DNA of 64,000 nucleotides, taken from Halomonas sp. A11-A. Lineage in GTDB: Bacteria > Pseudomonadota > Gammaproteobacteria > Pseudomonadales > Halomonadaceae. Below the pieces are notes generated by a model that saw only the letters and a list, made by a program, of their open reading frames with translations, was not told the origin of the DNA and did no database searches. A program made the position numbers and the translations under genes. The stretch's first letter is position 1; each line of letters starts with the position of its first letter. The stretch lies in assembly GCF_003182195.1 (NCBI RefSeq), contig NZ_QGTM01000012.1, forward strand, positions 21,566-85,565, in the 5' to 3' direction. Shown one piece after another: positions 37,384-45,569 of this stretch.

Positions 37384-37507
37384 GCTGAAACGAGGCGAGC
37401 GAAGATCAGGCAAGGCAAAAGTCCCCGAGAGCGCGGAGTTTACACGGAGTAAATGAGCACTCGAGAGGACTTTTAACGCAGCATGATCGAGCGCAGGCCG
37501 TTTAAGC
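37384..37507. repeat. 124-bp imperfect palindrome between recR and ybaB
   Basis: Outer arms GCTGAAAC (37384) and GTTTAAGC (ending 37507) match 7/8; inner arms AAAAGTCC and GGACTTTT match perfectly; intermediate pairing needs one indel. It fills most of the 150-bp gap. As RNA it would make a long cruciform or hairpin. It looks like a dispersed extragenic palindromic element, although no second copy is in this window. Confidence 0.7.
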
Positions 37508-37511
37508 CGTG

Positions 37512-37838
37512 TCAGAACGGCATCTTGAAGCCCGGCGGCAAGTTCATGCCCGAGGTGATCTCTTCCATCCTGGCCTTGGAGTTGGCCTCGACCTTGCGCA
37601 CGGCGTCGTTGACCGCGGCGGCCAGCAGATCCTCGAGCAGTTCCTTGTCCTCCTCCATGACGCTGGGGTCGATGTCGACCTTGCTGACGTCATGGCGGCC
37701 GTTCATGGTGATCTTGACCATGCCCGCGCCCGCCTCGCCCTGCACCTCGGCACGGGCGATCTCCTCCTGGACGCGCTGCATCTTCTCCTGCATCTCCTGG
37801 GCCTGCTTCATGATGTTGCCCATTCCACCCTTGAACAT
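37512..37838 (-). CDS. ybaB: YbaB/EbfC nucleoid-associated protein
   Basis: DNA-binding dimer of 108 residues with an N-terminal helix rich in Met/Gln ([18 protein letters not shown]) and the core [11 protein letters not shown]. Follows dnaX in the conserved dnaX-ybaB-recR order. AGAGGA lies before the ATG; a four-copy tandem array stands just upstream of that site. Confidence 0.95.
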   Translation of the reverse strand: MFKGGMGNIMKQAQEMQEKMQRVQEEIARAEVQGEAGAGMVKITMNGRHDVSKVDIDPSVMEEDKELLEDLLAAAVNDAVRKVEANSKARMEEITSGMNLPPGFKMPF

Positions 37839-37855
37839 GGTGAGTCCTCTCTGTG

Positions 37856-37927
37856 GTGATGTGATGGATCGTGGTGATGTGATGGATCGTGGTGATGTGA
37901 TGGATCGTGGTGATGTGATGGATCGTG
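37856..37927. repeat. Tandem repeat, 18 bp x 4, in the dnaX-ybaB gap
   Basis: Four perfect copies of GTGATGTGATGGATCGTG, at 37856, 37874, 37892 and 37910, in the untranslated leader of ybaB after the dnaX stop. Perfect copies suggest recent expansion. Copy number would change spacing between dnaX and ybaB translation. Confidence 0.95.
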
Positions 37928-37954
37928 GTTATGACGCCGCGTCGAACGCGGCGT

Positions 37955-39919
37955 TCATGAGCCGGCCCGCGCTTCGGCCGGCTTGACCGTGGATTCGATC
38001 AGGCGGGCCCCGAAGGCCTGCTCGAGCTTCTGCACGTTGGGGTCGCGCCTGAGCGCGGCCACCGCCTCGGCGTGGCGTTCGGCGGCCAGGCGCTCGGCCT
38101 GCAGGCGGGGCGTCTCGATCTGCTCGGGCAGCACCCCTTCCTCGACCACCAGGCGCCGCACCACGCCGTGCTCGGCCAGAGCCTGCTGCGTGCGCTCGAT
38201 ATGGATGTCGGCCCGCATGGCGGAGAGCGCCGGGTCGAGGCGCAGCCGGAGCACCTGGCCGTCATCGTGTTCCACCACGCAGTTGGCCACCAGGTTGCGG
38301 GTCAAGCCGACCAGCCCCAGGGACTCGAAGCAGGCCAGCCAGTCGGCGTGGCCGAAGAGGCCGGCCATGGCCGGTGCCGGCTCGGCGCGCGGGGGCTCTG
38401 GTTGAGGCTCTGGCTGGCGCTCGACCGCAGCCGGCTCGGCGGGGGGCGCCGGCGCCGGTTCGGGCGCCACGGCCTCCCGGGGCGGCTCGGGAGCGGGCCC
38501 CGCCGCTTGCTCGGCGGCGGGGGCAGGGGGCGCAGGGGCGGCCTCCTCCCAGGGCGGGGGCTCCGGGGTCGGCGGGGGCTCCGGGGTCGGCGCCGCCGCG
38601 GGGGCAGCCGGCGCCACCGGGGGCGGAGGCGCCGGTTCCGGCGGCTCTGCGGCAGCGGGCGCTTCACGCCTCTCTTCGGGCCGAACGCTCGCCTGGGCAG
38701 GAGAGGCCGGCGGCGGCGAAGGGGGCATGGCCGCGCCGGCCCCGGGACCCGCGGCTCCGCTGCCGCCCTCCCCCGCGCCGCGCAGCGGCAGCGGCGTCTT
38801 CGCCGGCGCCGGCACCCCCTGGGGGCGGAAGGCCAGCATGCGCAGCAGGGTCATCTCAAGCGCGGTGCGCAGATCCGGGGCGTGCTCCATGTCGCCTCGC
38901 CCCTGGATGCCGATCTGGTAGTAGAGCTGCACATCCTCGGCGGTGAAACGTGCGGCGAGGGCGAGCAGCGCCTCGCGGTCGCCGTGGGCGTTGTCCAGAG
39001 CGTCGGGCACCATCTGGGCGATGGCCAGCCGATGCAGCACCGCGGTGAGCTCGTCGAGCACGGCGGCGAAATCGGGGGCACGCTCGGCCAGCGCCGCCAC
39101 CTCGGCCAGCACCCTGGCGGCATCCACCTCGGCCAGGGCCTCGACCAGCGCCAGCACATGGCGCTGGTCGAGGGTGCCGAGCATGGCCGCGACGTCGGCA
39201 TGCTGCACTCGCCCCTGACCGAAGGCGATGGCCTGATCGGTGAGGCTCATGGCGTCGCGCATGGAGCCCTCGGCGGCGCGGCCCAATAGCCACAGGGCGC
39301 TCTCCTCGAAGGGCACCGACTCGGCCTCGAGCACCTTGGCCAGGTGGCCGACGATGCGCTCGGGGGGCATGTGCTTGAGGGTGAACTGCAGGCAGCGCGA
39401 CAGCACCGTGGCGGGCAGCTTCTGCGGGTCGGTGGTGGCCAGCAGGAACTTCACGTGGGGCGGCGGCTCTTCCAGGGTCTTGAGCAGCGCGTTGAAGCTG
39501 CTGGTGGAGAGCATGTGCACCTCATCGATGAGGTAGACCTTGTAGCGCCCCTGGGTCGGTGCGTACTGCACGTTGTCGAGCAGCTCGCGGGTGTCCTCCA
39601 CCTTGGTGCGCGAGGCGGCGTCCACCTCGATCAGGTCGACGAAGCGCCCCTCGTCGATGGCCACGCAGCTGGCGCACTCGCCACAGGGGGTCGAGGTGAT
39701 GCCCTCGTCGCCGTGCCCCCCGGCCGTGCAGTTGAGGCACTTGGCCAGGATTCTCGCCAGGGTGGTCTTGCCGACCCCACGGGTGCCGGTGAACAGGTAG
39801 GCGTGATGCAGCCGCCCCTGGTCGAGGGCGTTGACCAGCGCACGCTGCACGTGCTCCTGGCCCACCAGTTCGTGAAAGGTACGCGGCCGCCACTTGCGGG
39901 CCAGAACCTGATAGCTCAT
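37955..39919 (-). CDS. dnaX: DNA polymerase III subunit gamma/tau
   Basis: Clamp-loader ATPase and tau subunit, 654 residues. Walker A GTRGVGKT at 45-52, zinc-binding Cys (CLNC...CGECASC), DEVHML Walker B, then domain III, a Pro/Ala/Glu-rich linker with a repeated PTPEPPP segment, and a C-terminal tau domain. ATG at 39919. No A-rich slippery heptamer was seen near the domain III-linker junction, so a frameshifted gamma form is not supported. Confidence 0.95.
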   Translation of the reverse strand: MSYQVLARKWRPRTFHELVGQEHVQRALVNALDQGRLHHAYLFTGTRGVGKTTLARILAKCLNCTAGGHGDEGITSTPCGECASCVAIDEGRFVDLIEVDAASRTKVEDTRELLDNVQYAPTQGRYKVYLIDEVHMLSTSSFNALLKTLEEPPPHVKFLLATTDPQKLPATVLSRCLQFTLKHMPPERIVGHLAKVLEAESVPFEESALWLLGRAAEGSMRDAMSLTDQAIAFGQGRVQHADVAAMLGTLDQRHVLALVEALAEVDAARVLAEVAALAERAPDFAAVLDELTAVLHRLAIAQMVPDALDNAHGDREALLALAARFTAEDVQLYYQIGIQGRGDMEHAPDLRTALEMTLLRMLAFRPQGVPAPAKTPLPLRGAGEGGSGAAGPGAGAAMPPSPPPASPAQASVRPEERREAPAAAEPPEPAPPPPVAPAAPAAAPTPEPPPTPEPPPWEEAAPAPPAPAAEQAAGPAPEPPREAVAPEPAPAPPAEPAAVERQPEPQPEPPRAEPAPAMAGLFGHADWLACFESLGLVGLTRNLVANCVVEHDDGQVLRLRLDPALSAMRADIHIERTQQALAEHGVVRRLVVEEGVLPEQIETPRLQAERLAAERHAEAVAALRRDPNVQKLEQAFGARLIESTVKPAEARAGS

Positions 39920-40149
39920 GCAGCGCGGAATCCTTGCGGTGGTCGGATGTCGGCGAGGTGCCGGCGCCCGGAACATTGATCGGCGCCCGAAGCCCGACGG
40001 GAGCGTCCATTCTAGCGACTGGGGCCGGCCGCGGAAAGCAAGGCGACCCGTCTATCCCGGGAAGCGGACTGAGGCCTCTGCGCCGACCTCCGGCTGTGGT
40101 AGGCTCGGCCGGAATGACACCTAAGCGCGCCTCGAACAGGGATGAGACC

Positions 40150-41118
40150 ATGAGCCGACAGCCTTCCGCACCGCCCCCGGTGGAGATTTCCTTCGAGCAG
40201 GTCGCCGCCGCCGCCGAGAACCTCGAGGGGCGCGGGGCAGAACCCACCCTGCAGCGGGTCTGGGAACACCTGGGCGCCGGCTCCCCCAACCGCATCCAGC
40301 GCCACCTGACCGCCTGGCGCGCCGCACGCCCGGCGCCGACGCCCCCCGCTGCCCGGCTGCCGGAGGCATTGATCGCGGCGCTGGAGGAGGAGCTCGCCCG
40401 CCACGCCGGCGACGCCCTCTCCCGGGGCGAGCAGCTAGCCGAGGAGGCCCGCGACGATGCCGCCACCCTGGCCAAGCTCGGCGAGGCCATGGAACGCCGC
40501 CTGGCCGAGATGGAAGCACGCATGGCCAGCGCCGAGAGCGCCGCGGAGCAGGCGCTCTCCCGTCGCAACGAGCTCCAGGCGGCGCTCGAGGAGCTGCGCG
40601 AGAACCTGGAGATCGAACAGCGCGAGGCCCGCACCCATCGCGAGGCACTGCTGCAGGCCCAACAGCAGGTGGAGATGCTGCGCGAACAGCTCGAGGAGGC
40701 CATCCAGGCCCGACTCGCCGCCGAGCGCCAGGCCCGCGACGCCGATGCCGAGCGCATCAAGGCGGAGCGCAGCCAGGCCGTGGCCGAGGCCCAGCGCGAC
40801 AGCGCCCTAGCCCAGGTTCGCGAGAAGACCGAACAGCTCGCCGATCTCGCCAAGGAGCTGCAGGCCGAGCGCAGCCGCCAGCGCCAGGAGGTCGCCGAGA
40901 TGCGCAATGAACAGAAGCAGCGCCTGGATGCCCTGGAGCGGGCCCGGCACGAGGCCCAGAAGCAGGCCCAGGAGGCGGCCCAGCGGGCCGCCAAGGCCGA
41001 GATCCGCGCCGAGGCACTGCAGGCCACCCAGGCCGCCCTCAAGTCACGCATGGATGCCATGCAGGTACAGCAGCGTCAGCGCAGCCTGCGCCCCCAGGGC
41101 GAGCGGGAGCGGGACTAG
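40150..41118 (+). CDS. KfrA-like DNA-binding coiled-coil protein
   Basis: 322 residues. An N-terminal KfrA_N-type domain (about 13-60: ISFEQVAAAAENLEGRGAEP, GAGSPNRIQRHL) is followed by one long alpha-helical coiled coil to the end, rich in Glu, Gln, Arg and Ala. KfrA proteins are best known from plasmids as repressors and segregation accessories; this copy is chromosomal, divergent from dnaX. Its 3' end overlaps the convergent HDAC gene by 4 bp. Confidence 0.8.
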   Translation: MSRQPSAPPPVEISFEQVAAAAENLEGRGAEPTLQRVWEHLGAGSPNRIQRHLTAWRAARPAPTPPAARLPEALIAALEEELARHAGDALSRGEQLAEEARDDAATLAKLGEAMERRLAEMEARMASAESAAEQALSRRNELQAALEELRENLEIEQREARTHREALLQAQQQVEMLREQLEEAIQARLAAERQARDADAERIKAERSQAVAEAQRDSALAQVREKTEQLADLAKELQAERSRQRQEVAEMRNEQKQRLDALERARHEAQKQAQEAAQRAAKAEIRAEALQATQAALKSRMDAMQVQQRQRSLRPQGERERD

Positions 41119-42146
41119 CCGCGCTCGAATCCGCTCAGCACCTTGGCGACATTGACGCCGATCTCCTCCACCGCATAGCCGCCCTCCAGCAGGAACACCG
41201 TCGGCAGTCCGAGACCGCCCAGCCGACGTCCGACCTCGAGGAAGTCATCGCTTTCCAGACGGAAGGCGCTGATCGGGTCGCCGGCGAAGGTATCCACCCC
41301 CAGCGAGACCACCAGGAGCTCGCAGCTCCCCTCTCGGATCCAGGCCAGGGCCTCGTCCAGCGCCGCCACCCAGCGCGTCAAGGTCGTGCCGGGCGGCAGG
41401 GGCAGGTTGAGGTTGCAGCCCTCCCCGGCCCCTTCCCCGCGCTCGTCGGCGTAGCCCAGGAAGTAGGGAAAGGTCACCGCCGGGTCGCCGTGGATCGAGG
41501 CCACCAGCACATCGTCCCGGGCGTAGAAGATCTGCTGGGTACCGTTACCGTGGTGGAAATCCACGTCGAGCACCGCCACTCGCCGGCGGCCGGCATCCAG
41601 CGCCCGCTGGGCGGCGATGGCGGCATTGTTGAAGAAGCAGTAGCCGCCGAACTGGTCGCTGGCGGCGTGGTGGCCCGGCGGGCGGCACAGCCCGAAGGCC
41701 GGCCTACCGGTTTCCAGCACGTGATCCACCGCCGAGACCGCGACGTCCTTGCTGGCCATGGCGGCCTCGAAGGTGCCGGCGCAGATCGAGGTCTCGCAGG
41801 CCAGGGCGTAGTAGCCCAGCCGGCCGGCCACGCTGTCGGGGATCCGGTCGCCGCGCAGGCTGCGCGCCGGCCAGATATTGGGAATCGCCTCGCCCGCGTG
41901 GCCAGCCGCCTGCCACTCTGTCCAGCAGTGCTCCAGGAAGGCGACATAGTCGCGATCATGCACCGCCAGCACCGGCGCCAGGCCATGGTCGTCCGGCGCG
42001 CACACCTCGCCGAGACCCCGCGCCTCGAGCCCCGCCAGCACCAGATCGACCCGCTCGGGGCATTCGAAGGGGGGCACCAGGGCGCCGTCGTGGAGCTCGG
42101 TCTGCGCCCGGCGCACCTTGGTGGTCTCGGAGTGATAGAGTCGCAT
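41115..42146 (-). CDS. Histone-deacetylase-family amidohydrolase
   Basis: Zinc-dependent deacetylase or amidohydrolase of 343 residues. Motifs: CRPPGHHA, YCFFNNAAIAA, the zinc ligands in LDVDFHHGNGTQQIF, and LSLGVDTFAGDP. Bacterial members act on acetylpolyamines or acetylated small molecules. ATG at 42146 after GGAGG; the open frame further upstream covers the SRP RNA and is not coding. Confidence 0.9.
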   Translation of the reverse strand: MRLYHSETTKVRRAQTELHDGALVPPFECPERVDLVLAGLEARGLGEVCAPDDHGLAPVLAVHDRDYVAFLEHCWTEWQAAGHAGEAIPNIWPARSLRGDRIPDSVAGRLGYYALACETSICAGTFEAAMASKDVAVSAVDHVLETGRPAFGLCRPPGHHAASDQFGGYCFFNNAAIAAQRALDAGRRRVAVLDVDFHHGNGTQQIFYARDDVLVASIHGDPAVTFPYFLGYADERGEGAGEGCNLNLPLPPGTTLTRWVAALDEALAWIREGSCELLVVSLGVDTFAGDPISAFRLESDDFLEVGRRLGGLGLPTVFLLEGGYAVEEIGVNVAKVLSGFERG

Positions 42147-42278
42147 GGGATCCTCCCGGAAACAGGGGGCAATGCCACCGCCAGGCGCGACGATGCCGCG
42201 CCCGGGCGGGACGCCCACAGTATCCGGAAAGCGCACTGCAGAAGGAAGGCAGAACAGGAGAGACAGGCCAGAAATGGA

Positions 42279-42388
42279 GGCGGCCCCGACAGCCACATCC
42301 CGGCACACGCGACCACCACTACCGTTGCTCCCTTCCGGGCCTGGCGGGGTTTGCGGCTTAGCGTTGCGGGAGGACCGACGGGGCCACC
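42279..42388 (-). ncRNA. ffs: Signal recognition particle RNA (4.5S type)
   Basis: The minus strand contains the 4.5S core: GGTCCTCCCGCAACGCTA, CCCGGAAGGGAGCA with the GGAA tetraloop and the Ffh-binding internal loop, and GCGTGTGCCGGGATGT, all close to E. coli ffs. The ends pair over 10 bp (GGTGGCCCCG with CGGGGCCGCC), giving a ~110-nt hairpin. It binds Ffh to target membrane proteins. Ends are set by this terminal stem. Confidence 0.93.
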
Positions 42389-42463
42389 ACAGCGCGACGT
42401 CATGCTGTTTCAACGTCGATGACTCGGCGCCTGGAGCGTTGGCAATCAACACCTTGCCGAGTG

Positions 42464-42499
42464 CGAGCGCACTATAACAATGCCGGGGCCTGCCGGCAA
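42464..42499 (-). promoter_or_regulatory. Sigma-70 promoter for ffs
   Basis: -35 TTGCCG (42494-42499), 17-bp spacer, -10 TATAGT (42471-42476), followed by a GC-rich discriminator GCGCTCGC, as in stable-RNA promoters. Expected start near 42464, giving a ~75-nt 5' leader before the mature RNA; the leader has a possible ACTCGGC/GCCGAGT stem. Confidence 0.65.
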
Positions 42500-42520
42500 G
42501 GGGCGCGCTCCCGGCAGGCC
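42487..42520. terminator. Inverted repeat after the antiporter gene
   Basis: GGCCTGCCGG (42487-42496) and CCGGCAGGCC (42511-42520) are perfect 10-bp arms around 14 bases, about 80 bp past the antiporter stop. No clear T-run. Its position between that gene and the ffs promoter fits a transcriptional stop. Confidence 0.4.
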
Positions 42521-42598
42521 GGGATGAACCTCGCCTAGCAAGGCGCTCAGCCGGGAGCACCCCTTGAACAGCGCCTGAGCCACAGCGCCCCGAGCCCG

Positions 42599-44593
42599 CT
42601 ACTCCCGGGCCTCGGGGGGCTCGCCGCCGGTCAGCCGGCGCTCCACCTTCTCGAGGTTGTCCCGGGTGCCGAGCAGCACCAGCACATCGTCGGCCTGCAC
42701 CTCGGTATCCGCCGCTGGGTAGCGCCGGCGCTGCTCGTCGCGCACCAGCGCCGTCACCGACACCTGGTCGCTCTCCGTGTCCAGCTGCGCCAGACGCTGG
42801 CCGATGGCCGGACTCCCCTCGCTCAGCACCACCGAGTGCAGCCGCTCCTGCTCCCCTGCCGGGCGCGGGTCCTGAATGCTGTCCAGGCTGCCCCGGAACA
42901 GCTCGCGCAGCATCCGGTAGTGGCCGGCGCGCTGCTCCTGCAGGTACCGGGTCACGCGATGCAGCGGCACCCCCAGCGCCTGCAGCGCGTGGGACGTGAG
43001 AATCATGCTCGCCTCCAGGGTCTCGGGAATCACCTCGCTGGCCCCGGCGGCAACCAGCTCGGCTACGGAACCCTCGTCCCGGGTGCGGACCACGGCGGGA
43101 ATCCCCGCCTTCAGCTGAGCGGCCTGGCGCAGGGTCTTGAGCGCGGCCGGCCGGTCGTCGTGGCTGATGATCAGCAGCCTGGCTCTCTCCAGCCCCACGT
43201 TCTCCAGCATGGCGGCATCCGAGGAGTCGCCGAAGTAGACCGGCTGCCCCGCCAGGCGGGCCTCGCGCACGATCAAGGGGTCGATGTCGAGGGCCACATA
43301 GCTCACCCCCTCGCTCTCCAGGAAGCGCGCCACCGTCTGGCCGGTGCGTCCGAACCCGCAGATCACCACGTGGTCCTGCTCCTCCAGCCCCTGGGGCGTC
43401 GGGACCGACTCGTCCGGCCGCCGCTTCACGCGCCCGAACAGCCAGCCCGCCAGCGGCTGGTTGAAGCGGATCAGGAAGGGCGCCAGGATCATCGAGAAGA
43501 GCACCGAGGTGAGTACCACCTGGGCGTGATAGCTGCCGATCACGCCGCCCTCCAGGCCGATGGCCAGCAGGGCGAAGCCGAACTCGCCGCCCACCGCCAG
43601 CAGCAGGCCGGTACGAAACGCCGTCTGCAGCTCCACCCCGGAGAGGCGCACGATCAGGGTCACCAGGGCCAGCTTGATGCCCAGCAGCGCCGCGGCGCCC
43701 AGCAGCGCCTCCCACCAGACCTCCGGCAGCAGCGCCGGCTCCACCAACATGCCGATGCTGACGAAGAAGAGCCCCAGCAGCACGTCCCGGAAGGGCCGGA
43801 TGGTCGACTCCACCTGGTGGCGAAACTCGGTGTCGCCCAGCACCATGCCGGCCAGGAAGGCGCCGAAGGCCATGGAGAGCCCCAGGGTCTTGGTGGCCCA
43901 GGCCGCTACCAGCGACACGAAGAGCACCGTCAGGGTGAAGAGCTCCGCGGAGCGCCGCTCAGCCACCAGATGGAAGAGCGGGCGCAGCAGCAGCCGCCCC
44001 GAGACCAGCACGATCACGAAGGCAAGCAGCGCCTTGGCCAGCGCCAGCCCCAGCGCCCCGGCCACCTCCTGGGCCGCCGCCACGCCCAGCACCGGAATCA
44101 CCACCACGAAGGGCACCGCGGTGATGTCCTGGAACACCGACATGGTGGTGCCCAGCCGCCCGTGGCGAGTCTGGCTCTCGCCCTGCTCCATCAGCTGCTT
44201 GGTGATGACGGTGGTAGAGGACTGGGCAAACACCGCCCCCACCACGAAGGCCGCCGGACCGGGCAGCCCCATGGCCCAGGCCAGGCCGCCCACCACTGCC
44301 GTGGTCAGGGCCACCTGGGCGGTGCCCAGGCCGAGAATGGTGTGGCGCAGCGCATAGATCTGGGGCATCGAGAAGCTGAGCCCGATGGTGAAGAGCAGAA
44401 AGACGATGCCGAACTCGGCGATCACCCGGATAGTCTCATCGGCCACCACGGGCCCCGCGGTATGGGCGCCCAGCAGCACCCCCACCAGCAGATAGCCCAG
44501 GCTCGGGGGAATTCGCAGGCGCTGGAAGACCAGCACCACGGCCACCGTGGCCCCCAACAGCAGCAGCATCTGTACCAGTGCCTGTTCCAGCAT
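42599..44593 (-). CDS. KefB/KefC-type cation:proton antiporter with TrkA domains
   Basis: 664 residues: an N-terminal Na+/H+-exchanger domain (about 12-13 membrane helices, residues 1-385), a TrkA-N domain with nucleotide motif ICGFGRTGQTVARFLE near residue 410, and a TrkA-C domain at the end (~575-655). Probably glutathione-gated or nucleotide-gated K+ efflux. ATG at 44593. Divergent from tlyA. Confidence 0.9.
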   Translation of the reverse strand: MLEQALVQMLLLLGATVAVVLVFQRLRIPPSLGYLLVGVLLGAHTAGPVVADETIRVIAEFGIVFLLFTIGLSFSMPQIYALRHTILGLGTAQVALTTAVVGGLAWAMGLPGPAAFVVGAVFAQSSTTVITKQLMEQGESQTRHGRLGTTMSVFQDITAVPFVVVIPVLGVAAAQEVAGALGLALAKALLAFVIVLVSGRLLLRPLFHLVAERRSAELFTLTVLFVSLVAAWATKTLGLSMAFGAFLAGMVLGDTEFRHQVESTIRPFRDVLLGLFFVSIGMLVEPALLPEVWWEALLGAAALLGIKLALVTLIVRLSGVELQTAFRTGLLLAVGGEFGFALLAIGLEGGVIGSYHAQVVLTSVLFSMILAPFLIRFNQPLAGWLFGRVKRRPDESVPTPQGLEEQDHVVICGFGRTGQTVARFLESEGVSYVALDIDPLIVREARLAGQPVYFGDSSDAAMLENVGLERARLLIISHDDRPAALKTLRQAAQLKAGIPAVVRTRDEGSVAELVAAGASEVIPETLEASMILTSHALQALGVPLHRVTRYLQEQRAGHYRMLRELFRGSLDSIQDPRPAGEQERLHSVVLSEGSPAIGQRLAQLDTESDQVSVTALVRDEQRRRYPAADTEVQADDVLVLLGTRDNLEKVERRLTGGEPPEARE

Positions 44594-44774
44594 CACCGTT
44601 ATCCCTGGTCGTCCGAGGAGCGCGCGGCATCCCTCAAGGTCATGCCCGTAAAGGGTTATCTCGCCCGATATCCTAACAGGCCGAGCGCTGCACGAGGCGA
44701 TTCCCGGCGCTATACTGCTCGCCCGTGCGACGCCCCCCTGCTTTCCCAATCCCGTCCCCGACCCGGTAACCGCC

Positions 44775-45542
44775 ATGACGCGTCTCGACCAGCTTCTCGT
44801 CACCCAGGGCCTGGCCCGCTCCCGGACCCGCGCCCAGCGGCTGATCCGTCATGGGCGGGTCGCCCTGGCCGATAGCGGCCGGGTGCTCACCAAGCCCGGC
44901 GAGAAGCTGCCGGACGATACCCGGCTGACGGTGGCGGAGGACCCCGAGGAGCGCTATGTCTCCCGGGCGGGGCTCAAGCTCGAGGCGCTGATCGAGGCGC
45001 TGGGCCTTGAACTCACCGGTAAGCTGGTGCTCGACGTGGGGCAGTCCACCGGCGGCTTCACCGACTGCGCCCTGCGCTGCGGGGCCCGCCATGTGATCGG
45101 CGTGGAGGTGGGCCACGGCCAGCTCGACCCGAGCCTACGCGACGACCCGCGGGTCAGCTGCCTGGAGGGGCTCAACGCCCGGGCCATGGCCGATGAACCC
45201 CGCCTGCGGGAGGCCCTGGCCGCCCAGGGCGCCGCGGGGCCGGATGTCGCGGTGATGGACGTCTCCTTTATCTCCCAGCGCCTGATCCTGCCCGAGATTA
45301 CCGCCCTGCTGGCGCCGGGGGCCGAGCTCGCCAGCCTGGTCAAGCCGCAGTTCGAGGTGGGCCCCGGCGGCGTCAACGCCCGGGGGCTGGTCACCGACCC
45401 CGCCCGCTACCGCGAGGTGGAGGCGAAGATCCGCGCCTGCTGCGCCGAGCACGGGCTCGCGGTGCGCCACTGGCAGGAGAGCCCGCTGCTGGGCGGTGAC
45501 GGCAACCGCGAGTTTCTGCTTCACGCCCTGCGCGAGGCGTAA
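44775..45542 (+). CDS. tlyA: TlyA-family rRNA 2'-O-methyltransferase (S4 domain)
   Basis: 255 residues: S4 RNA-binding domain (1-60, LDQLLVTQGLARSRTRAQRLI) then an FtsJ-like methyltransferase domain with SAM motif VLDVGQSTGGFTDCAL and DVSFIS. Family members methylate 16S and 23S rRNA in some bacteria; hemolysin naming is historical. Convergent with the channel gene. Confidence 0.92.
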   Translation: MTRLDQLLVTQGLARSRTRAQRLIRHGRVALADSGRVLTKPGEKLPDDTRLTVAEDPEERYVSRAGLKLEALIEALGLELTGKLVLDVGQSTGGFTDCALRCGARHVIGVEVGHGQLDPSLRDDPRVSCLEGLNARAMADEPRLREALAAQGAAGPDVAVMDVSFISQRLILPEITALLAPGAELASLVKPQFEVGPGGVNARGLVTDPARYREVEAKIRACCAEHGLAVRHWQESPLLGGDGNREFLLHALREA

Positions 45543-45569
45543 CTCGCCCCCGCCGCCGGTATTGCCCGC

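Noticed and set aside
37856..37927. CRISPR-like array
   Set aside because: The 18-bp units are contiguous with no spacers, so this is a simple tandem repeat.
38700..38850. Programmed frameshift in dnaX giving a gamma subunit
   Set aside because: No A-rich slippery heptamer was found at the expected position; the region is C/G-rich.
42267..42279. 13-bp sequence GGCCAGAAATGGA shared with 62724-62736
   Set aside because: Matches of this length are expected by chance among 64 kb of sequence, and the contexts differ.
42147..43715. N-terminal extension of the deacetylase frame across the SRP RNA
   Set aside because: The family start MRLYHSE at 42146 has its own GGAGG site, and the extension runs through ffs and antisense to the antiporter.
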